NCBI GenBank assembly: GCA_002943765.1
Contig: PQWQ01000007.1
Coordinates: 746,501-810,500, forward strand
Length of the DNA stretch: 64,000 bases
Source: Psoroptes ovis
Lineage: Eukaryota > Arthropoda > Arachnida > Sarcoptiformes > Psoroptidae
Reading direction: 5' to 3'
The notes under the pieces were generated by a model, which saw only the letters and a list, made by a program, of their open reading frames with translations, ran no database searches and was not told the origin of the DNA. Of this stretch, positions 11,969 to 25,500 are shown one piece after another. Each line of letters starts with the position of its first letter. Within the stretch, counting starts at the first letter, position 1. Position numbers and translations under genes: made by a program.

Positions 11969-14900
11969 ATGACATCAATTACAACGGTAAATTGTAATTC
12001 ATATTCACATAGGTTAAATGATAATCCAGATGATTCAAATTCAAATTCAAATACATTATTATCATCATCGTTGAATGGTCAAAGCAAATTATTATTATCA
12101 TCGTTGAAACAATTATCATCAATAATCAAAGCAATCATGAATAAAATGATAATTATCGCCATTGATTCCCGGCATCATTATAATCATCGTTATCATTATG
12201 GAATTAAAAATTCAAAATTAATGGCAATAATTTTAAATTTATTCATTGTAAGTATATTTATCTGATATATAATTTAAGACTACGAAAAATAATAAATTCA
12301 TTGATTAAAGCTTATGCTAATATTAGAATGTCCGGAAAGTTCTGGCTGATTTTCATGAGCAACTCTATTGATTAAGCCGAATAAACTTTCCGGACAACTA
12401 TGTAATAAGATGTACGTCAAATCTTATTCATCGAATCTTATTTATCTGATTTGTATCGACTTAGCCGAAGAAAATTTAATGAGATTTTCGGTGTTAAGTT
12501 TCGAAAATGATTTAAGAAATTTTCCTCAAAATTTTTCAAGAAAATTTTCTTTAAAAATCTTAAAATCACCCGAAGCTAAAATCGATTGATTTTAGTAGTT
12601 TTTGAAAAATCTATTTATTCTCACGCGTGAATAGATGATAGTTTGTTTTACTTGCTGAAATAAATCGATCAAATAAGTCGATCAAGAATCAATCATTTCG
12701 AATGAATTTTGGCTCGGTTCAGTGTGAAGAATTTCGGTTTAAAATTTGCTCTGGTTTGCACCAAAAAATCATTAATCCTTCGGGCGCAATTTTCGGCTTA
12801 AAATTTTTTAAAGATCTAAGATTTTTAAGATCAAATTTCAAAGGGAGAAAATAAAACATTTTAAATTTTGATGATTTTAGAGTGGAATTGCATCTAAATC
12901 ATTCAAGAATTGAGTGTAAAATTTAATTTAAGACAAATTTTTTAAGAAAACAAATTGAAAGATTTTATTGATTTTCAAATGAAAAATGAATTCAAGCCTT
13001 TTGAGCCGAAATTAATACGAATTAATACGATTGTCCTTTTTTGAATTTTACCGATTACATAAATCGATTTTTTTCTGTCCTGGACATCTTCTTAAGTGTA
13101 ATCTAAGTTTTTTTTGGTGCATTCGATTCGTATTATCCGAGCAAATATTTCACCAAAACCATTGAAAATGACAAAAACAAAGATAACCAATGACAATAAC
13201 CTGAAAAACCATGACAATAACCAGAACAAAACCATAACAATCGCCAAAGCATTATCCGAAATTAAATTTTATTAAAAATAAATCTTGTAATTGGTCATAA
13301 ATAAACGAATTAATCGAATGTTTTGAAAACATGTTTGATACTTGTTTGATTAATCTTTTCTTTACTTATTTTTTCTCGGGTGAATTCTTGATAATTTCTT
13401 AATTCCATAAGACATCATTCGATGCTTTTAAAGACATTCAATGCTTTTTAAGGCATTTTAAGATATTTTAAAAGTTATTTCGGTGCTAGATTAGTCATTG
13501 AATATAAAATTTCACGTTGATCGTTTGTTAAACGAGTAACTATTTGTTTATTGGCTGAAAATTTGATCATATTTACCATCACAGCATCCACCATGAAGAT
13601 ATATTTGCTTATTTGATGTAGAAATATGCGGAAATTCAATATCTAAATAATGAATAGCGTGAAAATTTGCTAAGAAAATAATAATCATATTTTTAAATAT
13701 TATGATTTGAATAAAATTAATTGCCACGATGTATGTATCTTCATATGAATCATATCTTCATTGAATAAATAAGATTGTTTGATCAAAAAGATTTATTTAT
13801 TTTGATTGTCCGAAAAGTTTATTCGGCTTAATCGTATGGAATTGTTCATGAAAATTGGCCAGAACTTTCCGGACAGCCTAATATATCTAAAACAAATAAT
13901 CGAAATTTCAAAAAATCTTTTTTGTGGAAATTAATCAAAGATTAATTTCTTTATTTATTGAGGGTTGTCCGAAAAGTTTTTGCCGATTTTTCAAATGATT
14001 TTCTACGATATAACCAGGCAAAAACTTTGCGGACAACCTATTTAGATTTCTTCAATTTTCCCCTACTGCTCACTCTTATCTGATCTGAATTTTTTTGATT
14101 GACAGGTAAATAATTGGTCAATTAAAACATTTCAATAATTCCCTGTGTTTTCTGAGCTCTGAATATTCAAAATAATAATTATACTTAATCTGTTTGCACT
14201 TATCCTATTGGTATTTGTATTTGCTTAGATGATGTGTTTATCCTATCATTATCATCGTTTGTAAATCTAAAATTGGTCTAAAATTATGGCCAATTTTTCA
14301 AAATTTCAATGTGTGTGGCAGTGATTTGGCTGTTCATGATAAATTCGTGGATGATTTTAATGTTTTCTTAATATTTTTCTTCCATTTTCTTAAGATTCTA
14401 ATGAATATAATCGTCCAGAATAACACTGTGAATGCCTTCGAATATTGGCGTAAGCTTGGACCATTATCCGGTGATTTAAAACTTGGCCAACAATGTCGAT
14501 CATCGCTGGAATGTTTACTATTCGTACCACATAGTGAATGTGATTGTCATACAAATATTTGTAAATGTCAACCATATCATATATTGTATAATCAAACAAT
14601 GTGTTTGCCTGGTAAATATGCCTGATTCATGGTCTTCAATCGATTTAATTTAATTCGAAAATGATTATTTAACTCGATTCATAGCATCATTACTGGGTTA
14701 TGCATGTATTTCGAATGAACAATGTACACAACGTGTTGCCAATTCTGAATGTACAAATGGACTATGTCAATGTCAATCGAATTTTTTGCCATTACGTCGT
14801 GATAAATGTCTGCCGCGTATGTATTTAGATAGATTGGATTGATTTTGAATTAAATTACCCTTTCATTTAGCTGCAATGGCCGGTGATTATTGTCTGAATG

Positions 14901-16317
14901 ATCAACAATGCTTGATGGGTAATCCGCAATCGAAATGTAAATATATTATACCGAGAATCTATGGTAAATGTCGTTGTTTGGAAGGTTATCATCACGCTGA
15001 TGATAATCGCTGTCTGCCAAGTAAGCGTTTTCCTTAAATTTGGTTCGATAATCGATTCTATTGATTGTTGTCTCTTGAATTTTAGATTTGAATAGTCCAT
15101 GTAATAGCTCAATTGATTGTCAAAAAGTAACCCCCAATTCATATTGTTCAAAATCACCATCATCATTGTTATTCGGTAATAACGTTTCGAACAGATGTCA
15201 ATGTAAACCTGGATTCAAAGAATCCCATAATCATCAAACATGTAGACCGATTCCAGCGACAACAACGACTACAACAACGACAACTACAACAACAACAACC
15301 ACTGAACCAACTAGACAAATGATTCAATCAATCGATGAAGATTCATTACCGAATTTCATTGATGATAATGAAGAAGAAATATCCGTGGAAGATGGACCAA
15401 AAATTGGTGATGCAAATACTGTTTCACTTGGTAAACCATGTAATCATTCATTTGAATGTCAATTACGTGATCCATATTCACGTTGCATCGATGGCATCTG
15501 CGAGTGTATCAAACGTACCGATGAATGTAATTCACAAAATATTGGCTGCCATAATGATACATTTCAATGTCGTAACGGCCAGTGTATTTCATGGTATTTT
15601 GTTTGTGATAAAAATAATAATTGTGATGATGGTAGTGATGAAAGTGTTTGTCAACCATTTAGTAAGTTTTATTCTGAAAATTCTTGGAGGCGAAATTGTA
15701 ATTATTCCAATTCAATCCAATCCAAATCGAAACAGATTGCCCCAAAGAAGCATTTCAATGTAAATCCGATGGCATGTGTGTACCTAGACAAGCAGTTTGT
15801 AATGGAAAATGGGAATGTGAAGATGGATCAGATGAGATGTCGTGTCATAAAGGTAAAAAATGATTAATTTCCATAGAAACCATTTGATAATCGAATCAAA
15901 TTGAATTTTAAATAGGACAAACATGCGACAGTAAAGCATGGCAATGTAAATCGGGGCAATGTTTGCCACAGTATGCATTTTGTAATGCTGTCACTGATTG
16001 TTTGGATGGTAGTGATGAAGATGAAGATATTTGCGAGAATCGTAAGTAAAATCCCTGATTGGATTAATTCCAAACTAATCAAATTTCAATTTCAATCGAT
16101 TCAATGGCAGCCGTATCATGTCCAGTTGGTACATTTACATGTTCAAATCAAATGTGTCGATCGACAGCCATTCTTTGCAGCGGAGTGGATGGATGCGGTG
16201 ATAATAGTGATGAAGAAAGATGTGAAGTTTGTTGTATGTATTTTAATGTATTAAAAGAATCGAAAACATTTCAATTAACCCTTTATTTCCATTTCAACAG
16301 ATTGTCCGAAACCATGA
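11969..16317 (+). CDS. Secreted EB-module / LDL-receptor class A repeat protein
   Basis: Nine exons inferred: 11969-12247, 14395-14611, 14685-14816, 14871-15020, 15086-15661, 15736-15852, 15916-16041, 16111-16233 and 16301-16317 (TGA). Every join from exon 2 to 9 keeps phase 1 with GT-AG borders. The first join (phase 0 over a 2.1-kb intron) is less certain. It builds a hydrophobic signal segment across the intron ([17 protein letters not shown]); the gene could instead start at ATG 14401. After it come four to five EB-type Cys modules (for example [19 protein letters not shown] and CQCKPGF), a Thr-rich linker with a Thr run near 15265, an acidic segment, and four LDLA repeats with the Ca-binding DGSDE, DGSDEM, DGSDED and DNSDEE signatures. 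No membrane anchor is seen at the C-terminus, which ends YCPKP. It is probably extracellular and binds an unknown ligand. I do not recognise a named orthologue. AATAAA occurs at about 16540. Confidence 0.82.
12323..12402. mobile_element. Mariner-like MITE copy 6 (type II, inverted), in intron 1
   Basis: 80 bp, TTAGAATGTCCGGAAAG to CTTTCCGGACAACTATG, flanked by TA at 12321-12322 and 12403-12404. The core reads CATGAGCAACTCTATTGATT, the reverse of the other type II copies, so the element has a defined orientation. Confidence 0.8.
13800..13881. mobile_element. Mariner-like MITE copy 7 (type II), in intron 1
   Basis: The arms TTGATTGTCCGAAAAGTTTA and AGAACTTTCCGGACAGCCTAA flank a CGGCTTAATC...GTTCATGAAAATTGGCC core. 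TA flanks are present (13798-13799, 13882-13883). The left boundary is uncertain by 1-2 bases. Confidence 0.75.
13958..14042. mobile_element. Mariner-like MITE copy 8 (type I), in intron 1
   Basis: The arms GGGTTGTCCGAAAAGTTTTT and AAAAACTTTGCGGACAACC flank a GCCGATTTTTCAAATGATTTT core, with TA at 13956-13957 and 14043-14044. It lies only 76 bp from copy 7. Confidence 0.75.
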
Positions 16318-17549
16318 TACTCATTCAAACCATGAAATGATTTGCTGCCATTCGAAATTTGCCCACCAGATTCATCAATTATCTACGATTTCATCCATTT
16401 AATTCATTTAATTCAACGATTTCTTTTGTATTTGATTCAGAGAATCCAATTTTTCAATTATTTCAAATCTCATTATCTTTGAATAATTCAATCATTAATT
16501 TATTACCACGAATCTATGAATTCCATCCGATTTCATTTCAATAAATCCGAAAATCCCAAGATATTTCACGGATAATTCGTGGATATCCTTTCATTTATCT
16601 GTCATAAATCACTGATTTTCAAAAAATAATTTTCAAAAACTGATTGACTGCCCAATGAATCATTTACTAATGGCCAATGAATCTCTGATTCAAAAATGAA
16701 TCGCTGATTCAAAAAACAATTTTTTTGACCAATTTATGAGTATTAATTCTGATCAAAATCTAATTCATTAATTTTTGTCATTAATTTGAATCATCATTAA
16801 TTGATTTCTTAATTAATTAAAATTGTAAATAAAGAAATTTTGATAAATTTTTAATTAAAATAATTTGAGTCGATTTGAAATGATTCAATCGAAATGAATA
16901 TTTGATTCTTAAATGTTTATTATTTTATTAGTCAAAAAAGCCTTTGAATACAATAAATGAACCATTGGTTTATCACAAATCACCTTTTAAATCTCTCAAC
17001 ATTTATTCATAGCTGATCAACTCTTTGATCAATATCTGCTACTAATCGATGAATAAGAAGATACACACGTTGTACACAGGCGCAAACCTTTCAATTATTT
17101 GTAAAAAAAAATGAATGATAAAATATTAGATCAAAATGATGCGTATTTAGTGTATTTAGCTATAGCTTTAAACAACGCTACATCAACGATTTTGACCAAT
17201 TGACAACAAGCAAAAAAAAAAATTGTTCATCCAGGATTCATCATTGATGATTCATTAACACGCCACTACTTTCAACTATGATTAGTGATTAGTGATTGAC
17301 TGATTGATTGTTCACTTATTTTTACCCCTTTTCACTCATTTTCAATTCGCTTAATCTCTGCTTACTCAGCTTCATTTTTTTAGGAAAAAATTTTTTGTAT
17401 AAAAACAATCGTGTTGACCATCAATCATTCATCATATCATCGACATTTCAACGATTAATCGATTGAATTTCAATCTTTAAGCTTCGAATCTCAAAAAATC
17501 TCAATTTCAAAGCATTTTTGTGACATTTTTTGATCGATAATCATCCAAG
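16318..17549. other. Intergenic: LDLA gene 3' end and bZIP upstream region
   Basis: AT-rich sequence without a supported exon. It contains the probable poly(A) signal of the upstream gene at about 16540 and the probable promoter of the bZIP gene (TATA at 17398). Small tandem tracts of TGATTAG and TGATTG lie at about 17280-17310. Confidence 0.5.
17398..17405 (+). promoter_or_regulatory. TATA box candidate of the bZIP gene
   Basis: TATAAAAA stands about 150 bp before the ATG at 17550, with no other ATG closely preceding the start. The position would put the cap site near 17430 and give a leader of about 120 nt. It was not tested against transcripts. Confidence 0.45.
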
Positions 17550-18809
17550 ATGGATAACTATTTGAAAATTGAAGAACTAAATCAACCAAATCAACAACAA
17601 TCATCGTTTATTTATGATACTAATCATCATCATCAACAGCAGCATCAACAGCAACAACAATTATCGACGAATCCTTGCTACGTATATGATCAGTCATTGA
17701 ATCATGTTCAAAATCTTAATTTTCATCATAATACACCGCTGAATGATGATGAATTATCCGCTGCGATTGGTGCCAATTATCAACTGCTATCGAATATTAC
17801 TAATGAATATTATGCACAAACCAATTATTTGAATAGTTTACAACAATATCAGCTGAATGATGCTTATCAATTGACAGGTATTTCGAATCTTTCTTAATTT
17901 TTAAATCGAATTTTAATCATGATTCCAATCCCATTTAGACCCATCAACATCGATCAATGATTATTACAGTGGCAGCTATGTTCCATATTCTCAATCGTTA
18001 GACTTTACAGCTTCATCTGCGGCAGCACCATCAATGAATTTATTAGACAACAATCATCAACCGAATCAGCAACAACCAGCAACATGGAATCCGATACCAT
18101 ATTATCCATTGAATTATGTACCACCATCAACGCAAACACAAATCGTAAACGATAATGAAACCCTATACGATGGTAGTGATATTTATAATAATAATTCAGA
18201 TTATTCATCGACAGCGACCGCAACAGCAGCAGCACCAGTAGCAACAACAGCCGCATCGTTCGTAGCTTCGAATTCATCATATATTCCACCGATTGCTTGC
18301 GATAATGCAGCGACAGCATCAGCAGCGGCAGCAGCACCGGCAACATCGACGATCAATGCAGAATCAAAAATTGTTGAAAATAACCAGAAATCAATCGCAG
18401 ATGTTCAACAACAACCGAAAAATACGAATAACAGTACCAGATCGGTGGTAAACGGCTTGAAATCTGCCTCTACTTCGAATCGTAAGTTCCTTATATATTC
18501 CTTATTTATTCCTTTGAAAATTCTTACGTCTTAATCATTCGTTGAATATTCTTAGAATCGGTCGATGAATTGGCCAAAAAATTAGAATTGAAACGTGAAC
18601 GTAACCGAATTGCCGCTCGTAAATGCCGCAATAAAAAACTTCAACAAATCGAAGAACTTCAACGAACCAATGACTTACTTCGTAAAGATATTGAAAAATC
18701 AATCGCTGAATTGGACGTATTGAATGCACGAAAATTTGAATTACGTGCTGCATTTTTAAATGCATTAAGTCATGTACCATTGGTCAGCGAAGATGCTAAA
18801 CAAATTTAA
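17550..18809 (+). CDS. AP-1/Jun-like bZIP transcription factor
   Basis: Three exons, 17550-17877, 17939-18481 and 18556-18809, join in phase 1 through 61- and 74-bp introns to give 374 residues. The first 290 residues are low complexity: Gln/His-rich, then Asn-, Ser- and Ala-rich, as in activation domains. The last exon holds the bZIP: basic region RERNRIAARKCRNKK with the invariant N-x7-R spacing, then a zipper of leucines at heptad steps with one Ser (L-L-S-L-L). RNRIAA-KCR and the following KL are closest to Jun. The body of the zipper has diverged, so ATF3/JDP2 or another AP-1 relative is possible. It should bind DNA as a dimer in the nucleus. Polyadenylation is probably near AATAAA at 19068. 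All three exons are intact. Confidence 0.88.
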
Positions 18810-19309
18810 ATGATGATAATCGATCTCCGAATATTGGAACAGATATTTGAAAATACCTCAACAAATCTTAAAACACTCATCGATATTATTAATTATAATA
18901 ATAATCTTATATTCATATTTATATCCACAAATTATTAATTTTTTTCACTTTTCAATTTGATATTTGTTTATATTATCCATGTTATTTATATTTATAATTA
19001 ATCATTGTCATATTATTAATTATTATCTTATTATTATTTGTAATTATAAAAGAATTGAATCAGAATTAATAAATGTTATATTATTTATTTATTTTCAAAA
19101 GAAAAATAAAAATTAATTTTTGATCTCTCATCAACAAACAAAATATTAGGCTGTCCGAAAAGTTCATTTCGCTCGATCAATAGAGTTGTTCATGAAAATT
19201 GGCCAAAACTTTCTGGACAACCCTGATATAAAAATAAAATTAAAATCAAAATATTAAATAATTGTTCAAGATTGAACAATTATTTAGTTCGAATGATTGA
19301 TATCTGGGT
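18810..19309. other. Convergent 3' intergenic region with one MITE
   Basis: The bZIP gene (plus) and the smoothelin CH block (minus) converge here, 500 bp apart. The stretch holds the bZIP poly(A) signal (about 19068) and a MITE at 19146-19226. No coding signal. Confidence 0.5.
19146..19226. mobile_element. Mariner-like MITE copy 9 (type II)
   Basis: 81 bp, TTAGGCTGTCCGAAAAGTTC to AAAACTTTCTGGACAACCCTGA, with TA at 19144-19145 and 19227-19228. It sits between two convergent genes. Confidence 0.82.
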
Positions 19310-20027
<718 letters not shown>

Positions 20028-20578
20028 CTGCCAGTAAATATGGATAAGAAATATTCAAAGATATTTTCAAAGATTTAGTCCACGAAAATTAACTCAGGTA
20101 TTTGCACCAAGGGTATTTGTTGAAAGTAAGCTGCAAAGATGAATTCAAAATTGATTTATCAGGCTGGAATCTTTGAATCGGCAACAAAATAGAATTATGG
20201 AAATGAATTGAAAATTATACTACAAAACACACACACACCAGAACCGAATGTTTGAATGAAAACAAAATTGAAATTTATATTTTAAAGAAAAATAAAATAA
20301 AATACGAATCAACACAGTTATAATGATAATGATCATTGAGAGAGAAAAATGATTGCATTCAAAACAAAAAGATGCATCAATTGTTTTTAAATATAATAAA
20401 AATTTAAGGTTTATTCTAATAACAAATGCTCATAACTCATTCATTAATAATCAAAATAAAGCAGAATGATCATCATCATCATCATTATCATCATCAAACA
20501 ACGAAGTAATCGTGTTTAAATGTTATGCGCATCATTTCGGTATTATTTTCTGGTGAATGGTAAATGAGTTAACTCTGT

Positions 20579-20632
20579 TGATTCTACAGATTCTGCTGTT
20601 GATTCTGTTGTTGATTCTGCTGTAGATTCTGT
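20579..20632 (-). repeat. 12-bp coding-compatible tandem repeat
   Basis: Four to five diverged copies of a GATTCTGCTGTT-like unit. On the minus strand the frame reads repeated (A/T)EST and stays open for about 30 codons to TAA at 20543-20545, in phase 1 with a possible acceptor at about 20630. This matches the phase of the last shared smoothelin exon. Confidence 0.35.
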
Positions 20633-20910
20633 AGGCGAAATTCATAGTCGCAGAAATACGTAAATCGTGCACCGAAAAGCACCCGATGTAAAGTGTTGCA
20701 ATGAATTAAATGAATTAGAAAATCCATCAAACAAACTGAGCTAAAATTAACAATTTTTTTGTATTTTCAAAAATAATCACAAAGCCCGACATGTGAATTA
20801 GACCTCATCATCGTTAAATCTATTTGTGATTTGCGATTGCATACGCAATACACAAGTCGTTGATGTGAATTTATATTTGAATTAATTGAAAAATAAATGC
20901 ATTAAAATTA

Positions 20911-20991
20911 TTAGGCTGTCCGAAAAGTTCATTCCGCTTAATCGAATAGAGTTGCTCATGAAAATCGGCCAAAACTTTCCGGACAACCTAA
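20911..20991. mobile_element. Mariner-like MITE copy 10 (type II)
   Basis: 81 bp, TTAGGCTGTCCGAAAAGTTC to AAAACTTTCCGGACAACCTAA, TA on each side (20909-20910, 20992-20993). It is the cleanest type II copy, with core CGCTTAATCGAATAGAGTTG. Confidence 0.83.
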
Positions 20992-21564
20992 TATAAGAAA
21001 GAGTGTAAATTTTGTGTATAATTTTTTTTTAAATTTAAAATTTTGGGTAATGGCCAACCCGTTAAAATGATTGGTTAAATGATTTGCCTTTGAATAGGCT
21101 TCATATATTTGATATTTGTCAAATATGAGAATGAGAGAAATGTTCAAAATTATGAATTTCTTTCCAAAGAAAAAATCGAAATTGAATTAAAATAGTGTTT
21201 AATTGTCGTTGGGGTGTTTGATGTTTAATAATAAATTATATTTTTTTTATTTCATTCACTTTTATTTAATAATTTGATCACAAATCAAGGCAAAATTTTC
21301 GACGATTTTTTGATTGAATAAATAAATATAAAAAAATTGAGATTGAAATTCATTGAATTCCATTGATAAGCATTTCCATTGATTTGAGAATTTTTTTTTT
21401 TAATATTCAGATCTCAGTTTAAACAAGTGTTCTATTGATTTGTGTTTGTTTGTGATTGTTGTTGCTGCATTTAGCTTTTGGTGACACATTGATAAATACG
21501 GATCATTTTAGGCTGATTGATTGATTGATTTTAGAATTTAAAAGATTTTCTCCATCCACCAGAT

Positions 21565-22562
21565 TTATTTGCTTGTACCATCTCTGAATGATGTTGTACC
21601 GACTACTTTTTTCAAACGTGGATCTTCAGGTATTTCTTCTGGATCGACTGTAATTGAAAAAGATTAAGGAAAAGAATGAATCAATTTTTTTTGATGAGAT
21701 TTCAATGTATAACGTTACCATCATAACGTTTTAATTCTTCCAACACCACTTGTTTAGGACCGGCACCTTGTTTTGAAACATATTCATATGCTTTCAGCAA
21801 ACGTTTTTTTTCTTCTTCAGCTTCTTGTTGTCGTTGTTTAATGAAACCTTGTGCTGGATCATTAGGATTGGCAGCCGTTTGTCCACTACGTGATGCAATT
21901 GTATATGATTCTAATATTTTCTTTTTACGTTCTTCAGCACTTCGTTTACATTGTTGTAGGACATCTTCAACCAATCCTTTATCTTGTATGCTTGGTGATG
22001 ATGGCGGTGTAACTGAATGATGGTTATAATATCAATTATTATTTGAGAAAATCACCTGAAATCAAGAAATTACCTTGTCCAGTAGTGTAAAGACCGATAT
22101 CCATAGTTTTTTTACCACCAGCCGGTGCTGAACGTGCCATTTGATCATACATGGCCAATGTTCGAGCTTTATGTTCAGCAGCTTTACGTTGTCGTTCTTG
22201 AATCGTTTCTTCACGGCTATTCGTTAATCGTTCTAATTTTGCATCACGTCTTGCTTCAATTATTTATATTCAACATTTTGATAATTCATTCATTTTTTTT
22301 CAATTAAATAAATCCAATAAGCTAAAGCAATAATAATGTATAATCTCGAAAGGCTTACCTCGTTCTTCTCGACGAATTTCTTGAATACGTCCACGAATAG
22401 CTTTACGATCATCGATATCTTCAGTTTGATCCAACTACATCATCATCAATCATTGATCAAATTAGAATCAAATCAAACACAAAACAAACAATGCCAAATA
22501 CATACCAAATTCTGTAACAAATTCATGTCGGTAATTTCATCAAGATTCACTTCTTGTTCCAT
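21565..22562 (-). CDS. Smoothelin N-terminal domain block (ends in own stop)
   Basis: Five minus-strand exons, 22562-22506, 22434-22359, 22253-22074, 22012-21719 and 21647-21565 (TAA), join in phases 0, 1, 1 and 1 to give 229 residues. The start MEQEVNLDEITDM, then LLDQTEDIDDRKAIRGRI and QEIRREER, matches the Pfam smoothelin segment (LL..T.D...R..IR.AIRELR). A highly charged, probably helical region follows (ETIQERQRKAAEHKART, KQRQQEAEEEKKRLL). The last exon ends DPRLKKVVGTTSFRDGTSK. No CH domain follows in this reading. The acceptor TCTTCCAG just before the ATG suggests a 5' non-coding exon upstream. This is probably a short isoform of a gene whose longer form uses the CH exons at 19.3-20.0 kb. 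It would be a cytoskeletal, muscle-associated protein by family. Confidence 0.83.
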
Positions 22563-25500
22563 TGTTCTGGGACCCTGGAAGAGACAACAAATCAAAGGTC
22601 AAATTCCAATATTCAATCAATTGAAATACATGCCATATTTGAAATTTTCAATTATTAAAATTTAAAAAAAAAATTTGTTAAACTAAAAATTTGTTGAAAT
22701 CACGTATTATATCTACTGGTGTCACACCCGCACACACAATTACACTGAATGAATTGAATTGGTAAGAATGGATATCACTGATCTTGAATGAAATAGAGGA
22801 GCTGAAGATGATGAAAAAAAAATTTAAAAACTTGGAAATGGGGTTTTAATAAATTTTGGTTGGTTGAAATATTTGAAATTAAACAAGTAGACAAGCAGCA
22901 ACAAGTAAACAAGCAAACGACAAGTAAACAGGCGACAAATAGCTTTAAGAATATTGATTTAAATTCCTTTGGTGAATTCTTTTGGTGAATTTTTCTGGTG
23001 AATTTTTCAAAAGCATTTCACCCAAAAGTTATTTATGGTTTATGAAATATTTTCATAGAGAAATACATGCACAAATATTAATTAATATTAATAATTCATT
23101 TACTTACTTTAATTAATTTTAAGCACAGTCTAAGCACCCGTGTAAATATGAATATAAGCGAAAATAGAATTCAGATAAGCAATGAATGTTGATGAAATGT
23201 TGTTGAATGTTGTCGATGAAAGCCAATTTAATGTAATATAATTTACTTGTTTATTTTTGTATTTTCCACTATTTATATTAATGAATTTAGGCGAAAATAA
23301 TCAAAAATTTGGTGAAATATTTGTTGAATATGAAATGAAATAATTCATAGAAAAAAGATGCCGAACCGTTTAATGGTAGCGATGCTTGGTGCTGTAATAA
23401 TTTTGTCAGTTTGTATGTAATATTCAGTGGATTCACTTAAATAAATGAATAATAAACTATGAATTACAACGAGAGAGAGAGAGAGAGAAATGAATGACAA
23501 AATTTTATTTTCTTCAATTCAGAAAAATTCAAAAATTCAAATGCACTACAATCAAACAAATTTGACAAATAAATGTGAAATAAAAAAAATTCAAGAATTT
23601 ATATTTATTCGAGATGTTATTCGAACGGTAGTATCTAAGAATTGATGTTGTTGATGTTGTTGGTGATGCTGCTGTTGATAATGCAATGATATGGCATGGA
23701 GTCTAAATGTGTGTTGGTGTGTGCATGTCGGTATTAGCATCCAACTTGTAAGAATATTCAAAATATATTCAATTATCTTCTATTCATATAAATGTTGACA
23801 AAAAATGTACAAATAATCAAGCATTAATATCACATCCAAAACGAAGATATTCTTGTTTGTTTGGTGGTGGTGAATTGGTGTTGCAATCATTGCTTCACAT
23901 ACTATATAATCAAGAAGATTCAAAGATTTGTATAAGATAACATACGAAATATTCAAGTATTGTATTGAATTCTACACCACCACCGCCAAGAGTTGGTTGA
24001 TCACGGAATATTTCTCGTATTCAAATTGAATTGAAAATTTCAAAAATTCTATTTGAATTTTGCCATTACATTTCAGTTTTAGATTTTATTTTAGACCGAA
24101 AATTATTGCAATTGGAATTTTGGCCTATGAATTGAATAGATATACCTAAAAATACCTAATAAAAAATTTTCATTCCTTTCGGTAATATTCATGTTGTTTC
24201 TCGGGTAGAATATTCTTTCATTCTCCATGTATTTTCAATCACAAAGCGGCTATTTAATCGTCGGCCAAGAATACAATGTTCGAGAATTGTTAATGTTGTT
24301 GTTGTTGTTCGTGTTTGCCAAATGTTTTCGTTGATCTAATGCCAAGAAAATCAAAATGATTTAAATTGAAATTGAATGAATGAATTGATGAACATTTTAT
24401 GATTATTTTGATGTTTATTCGTTTGTTTGTTTGTGATGTTTAAATCAAATCAAATCAACATCACAAACAAACAATTGTATATGTTTGATGGTAAACAAAT
24501 GAATTAAAGCCGAAAAATTTTTTCTTTGGAGAAAAACATTTAAAAAGATGGCTTAAGATTTCGCAAATCCTACCATTGATTTACGATGGTTTGTGCCAAA
24601 TTGAAAGGGAAGGTTCCAGGGCTTTCAAATTTTTTCCGGTATAAGATTAAAGGGTTCATGTATAAGGGGTTCATTACGCTTGAAGTAATCGAGCCATTTC
24701 CAAGAATTATAAATAGAAAATGTCAATAATTTCTCCAGACTGATTAAGATTATTGAGATAATTACAATTAAGATTAAATCACTGGAATTATGGAAGAAAA
24801 TTTTGAATTCAAATCAAAGTTTTTGAATCTTAATTGAATGCCATTAACCCATTATAAAAATCAGATACTTTTAATTTGAATTTTCAATGAAAATTATAAA
24901 AATAGAAAATATTTGAATAATTAAGGAATAATAATTCCTTGAGTTTTTTTCTCCCAATTTTACTTCACTGATAATTCATGAATTAATTTTGACTTGGCTT
25001 TCAACAATGAATGAAATAGTAGTAATTCATAGTATTTTATTGAATAATAATTTATCATAATTCAGCCATAAATTTCACCAAAATAATTAAAGATCATCGA
25101 CATTAATTTTTAATCATTTAAAGTTCAAATATTAAAGCCTTAAAAATTTTTAAATAAAAAACTTCGAAAAAAAAAAAAATGCAAAAATTCAAAAAAATTC
25201 CCGCCAATGGGAAAAATTTGAAAAAAAAAATTTCGTCACGTTCTTTATGAATTTTTCCCCGTAAAACGATTGGTCATTTTTTTAATGTTTTGTTTTGTTT
25301 ATTTTTTGTTTTTTTATTTTTTTAAATTAATTATTTATTTTTCTTTGGGTTATTCATGTTCAATTTTCATTATGAAAAATTGAAATTTCAATCAAAACAT
25401 TTAATCGATTGATAAATAAATGAACAAATGAATAATTGAAAAAAAAAACAAAAACAAAAATCAATCAATTTTGTCAAGTTTCTCTTCGAGAAAAAGCAAA

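Larger units (their letters stand above)
20028..21564 (-). other. Gap between the two smoothelin exon blocks
   Basis: This 1.5-kb stretch holds a MITE (20911-20991) and a 12-bp tandem repeat at 20579-20632 that is open on the minus strand and would read as Thr-Glu-Ser repeats before a stop near 20543. No CH or smoothelin homology is seen here. It may be an intron with an unrecognised linker exon. Confidence 0.4.
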
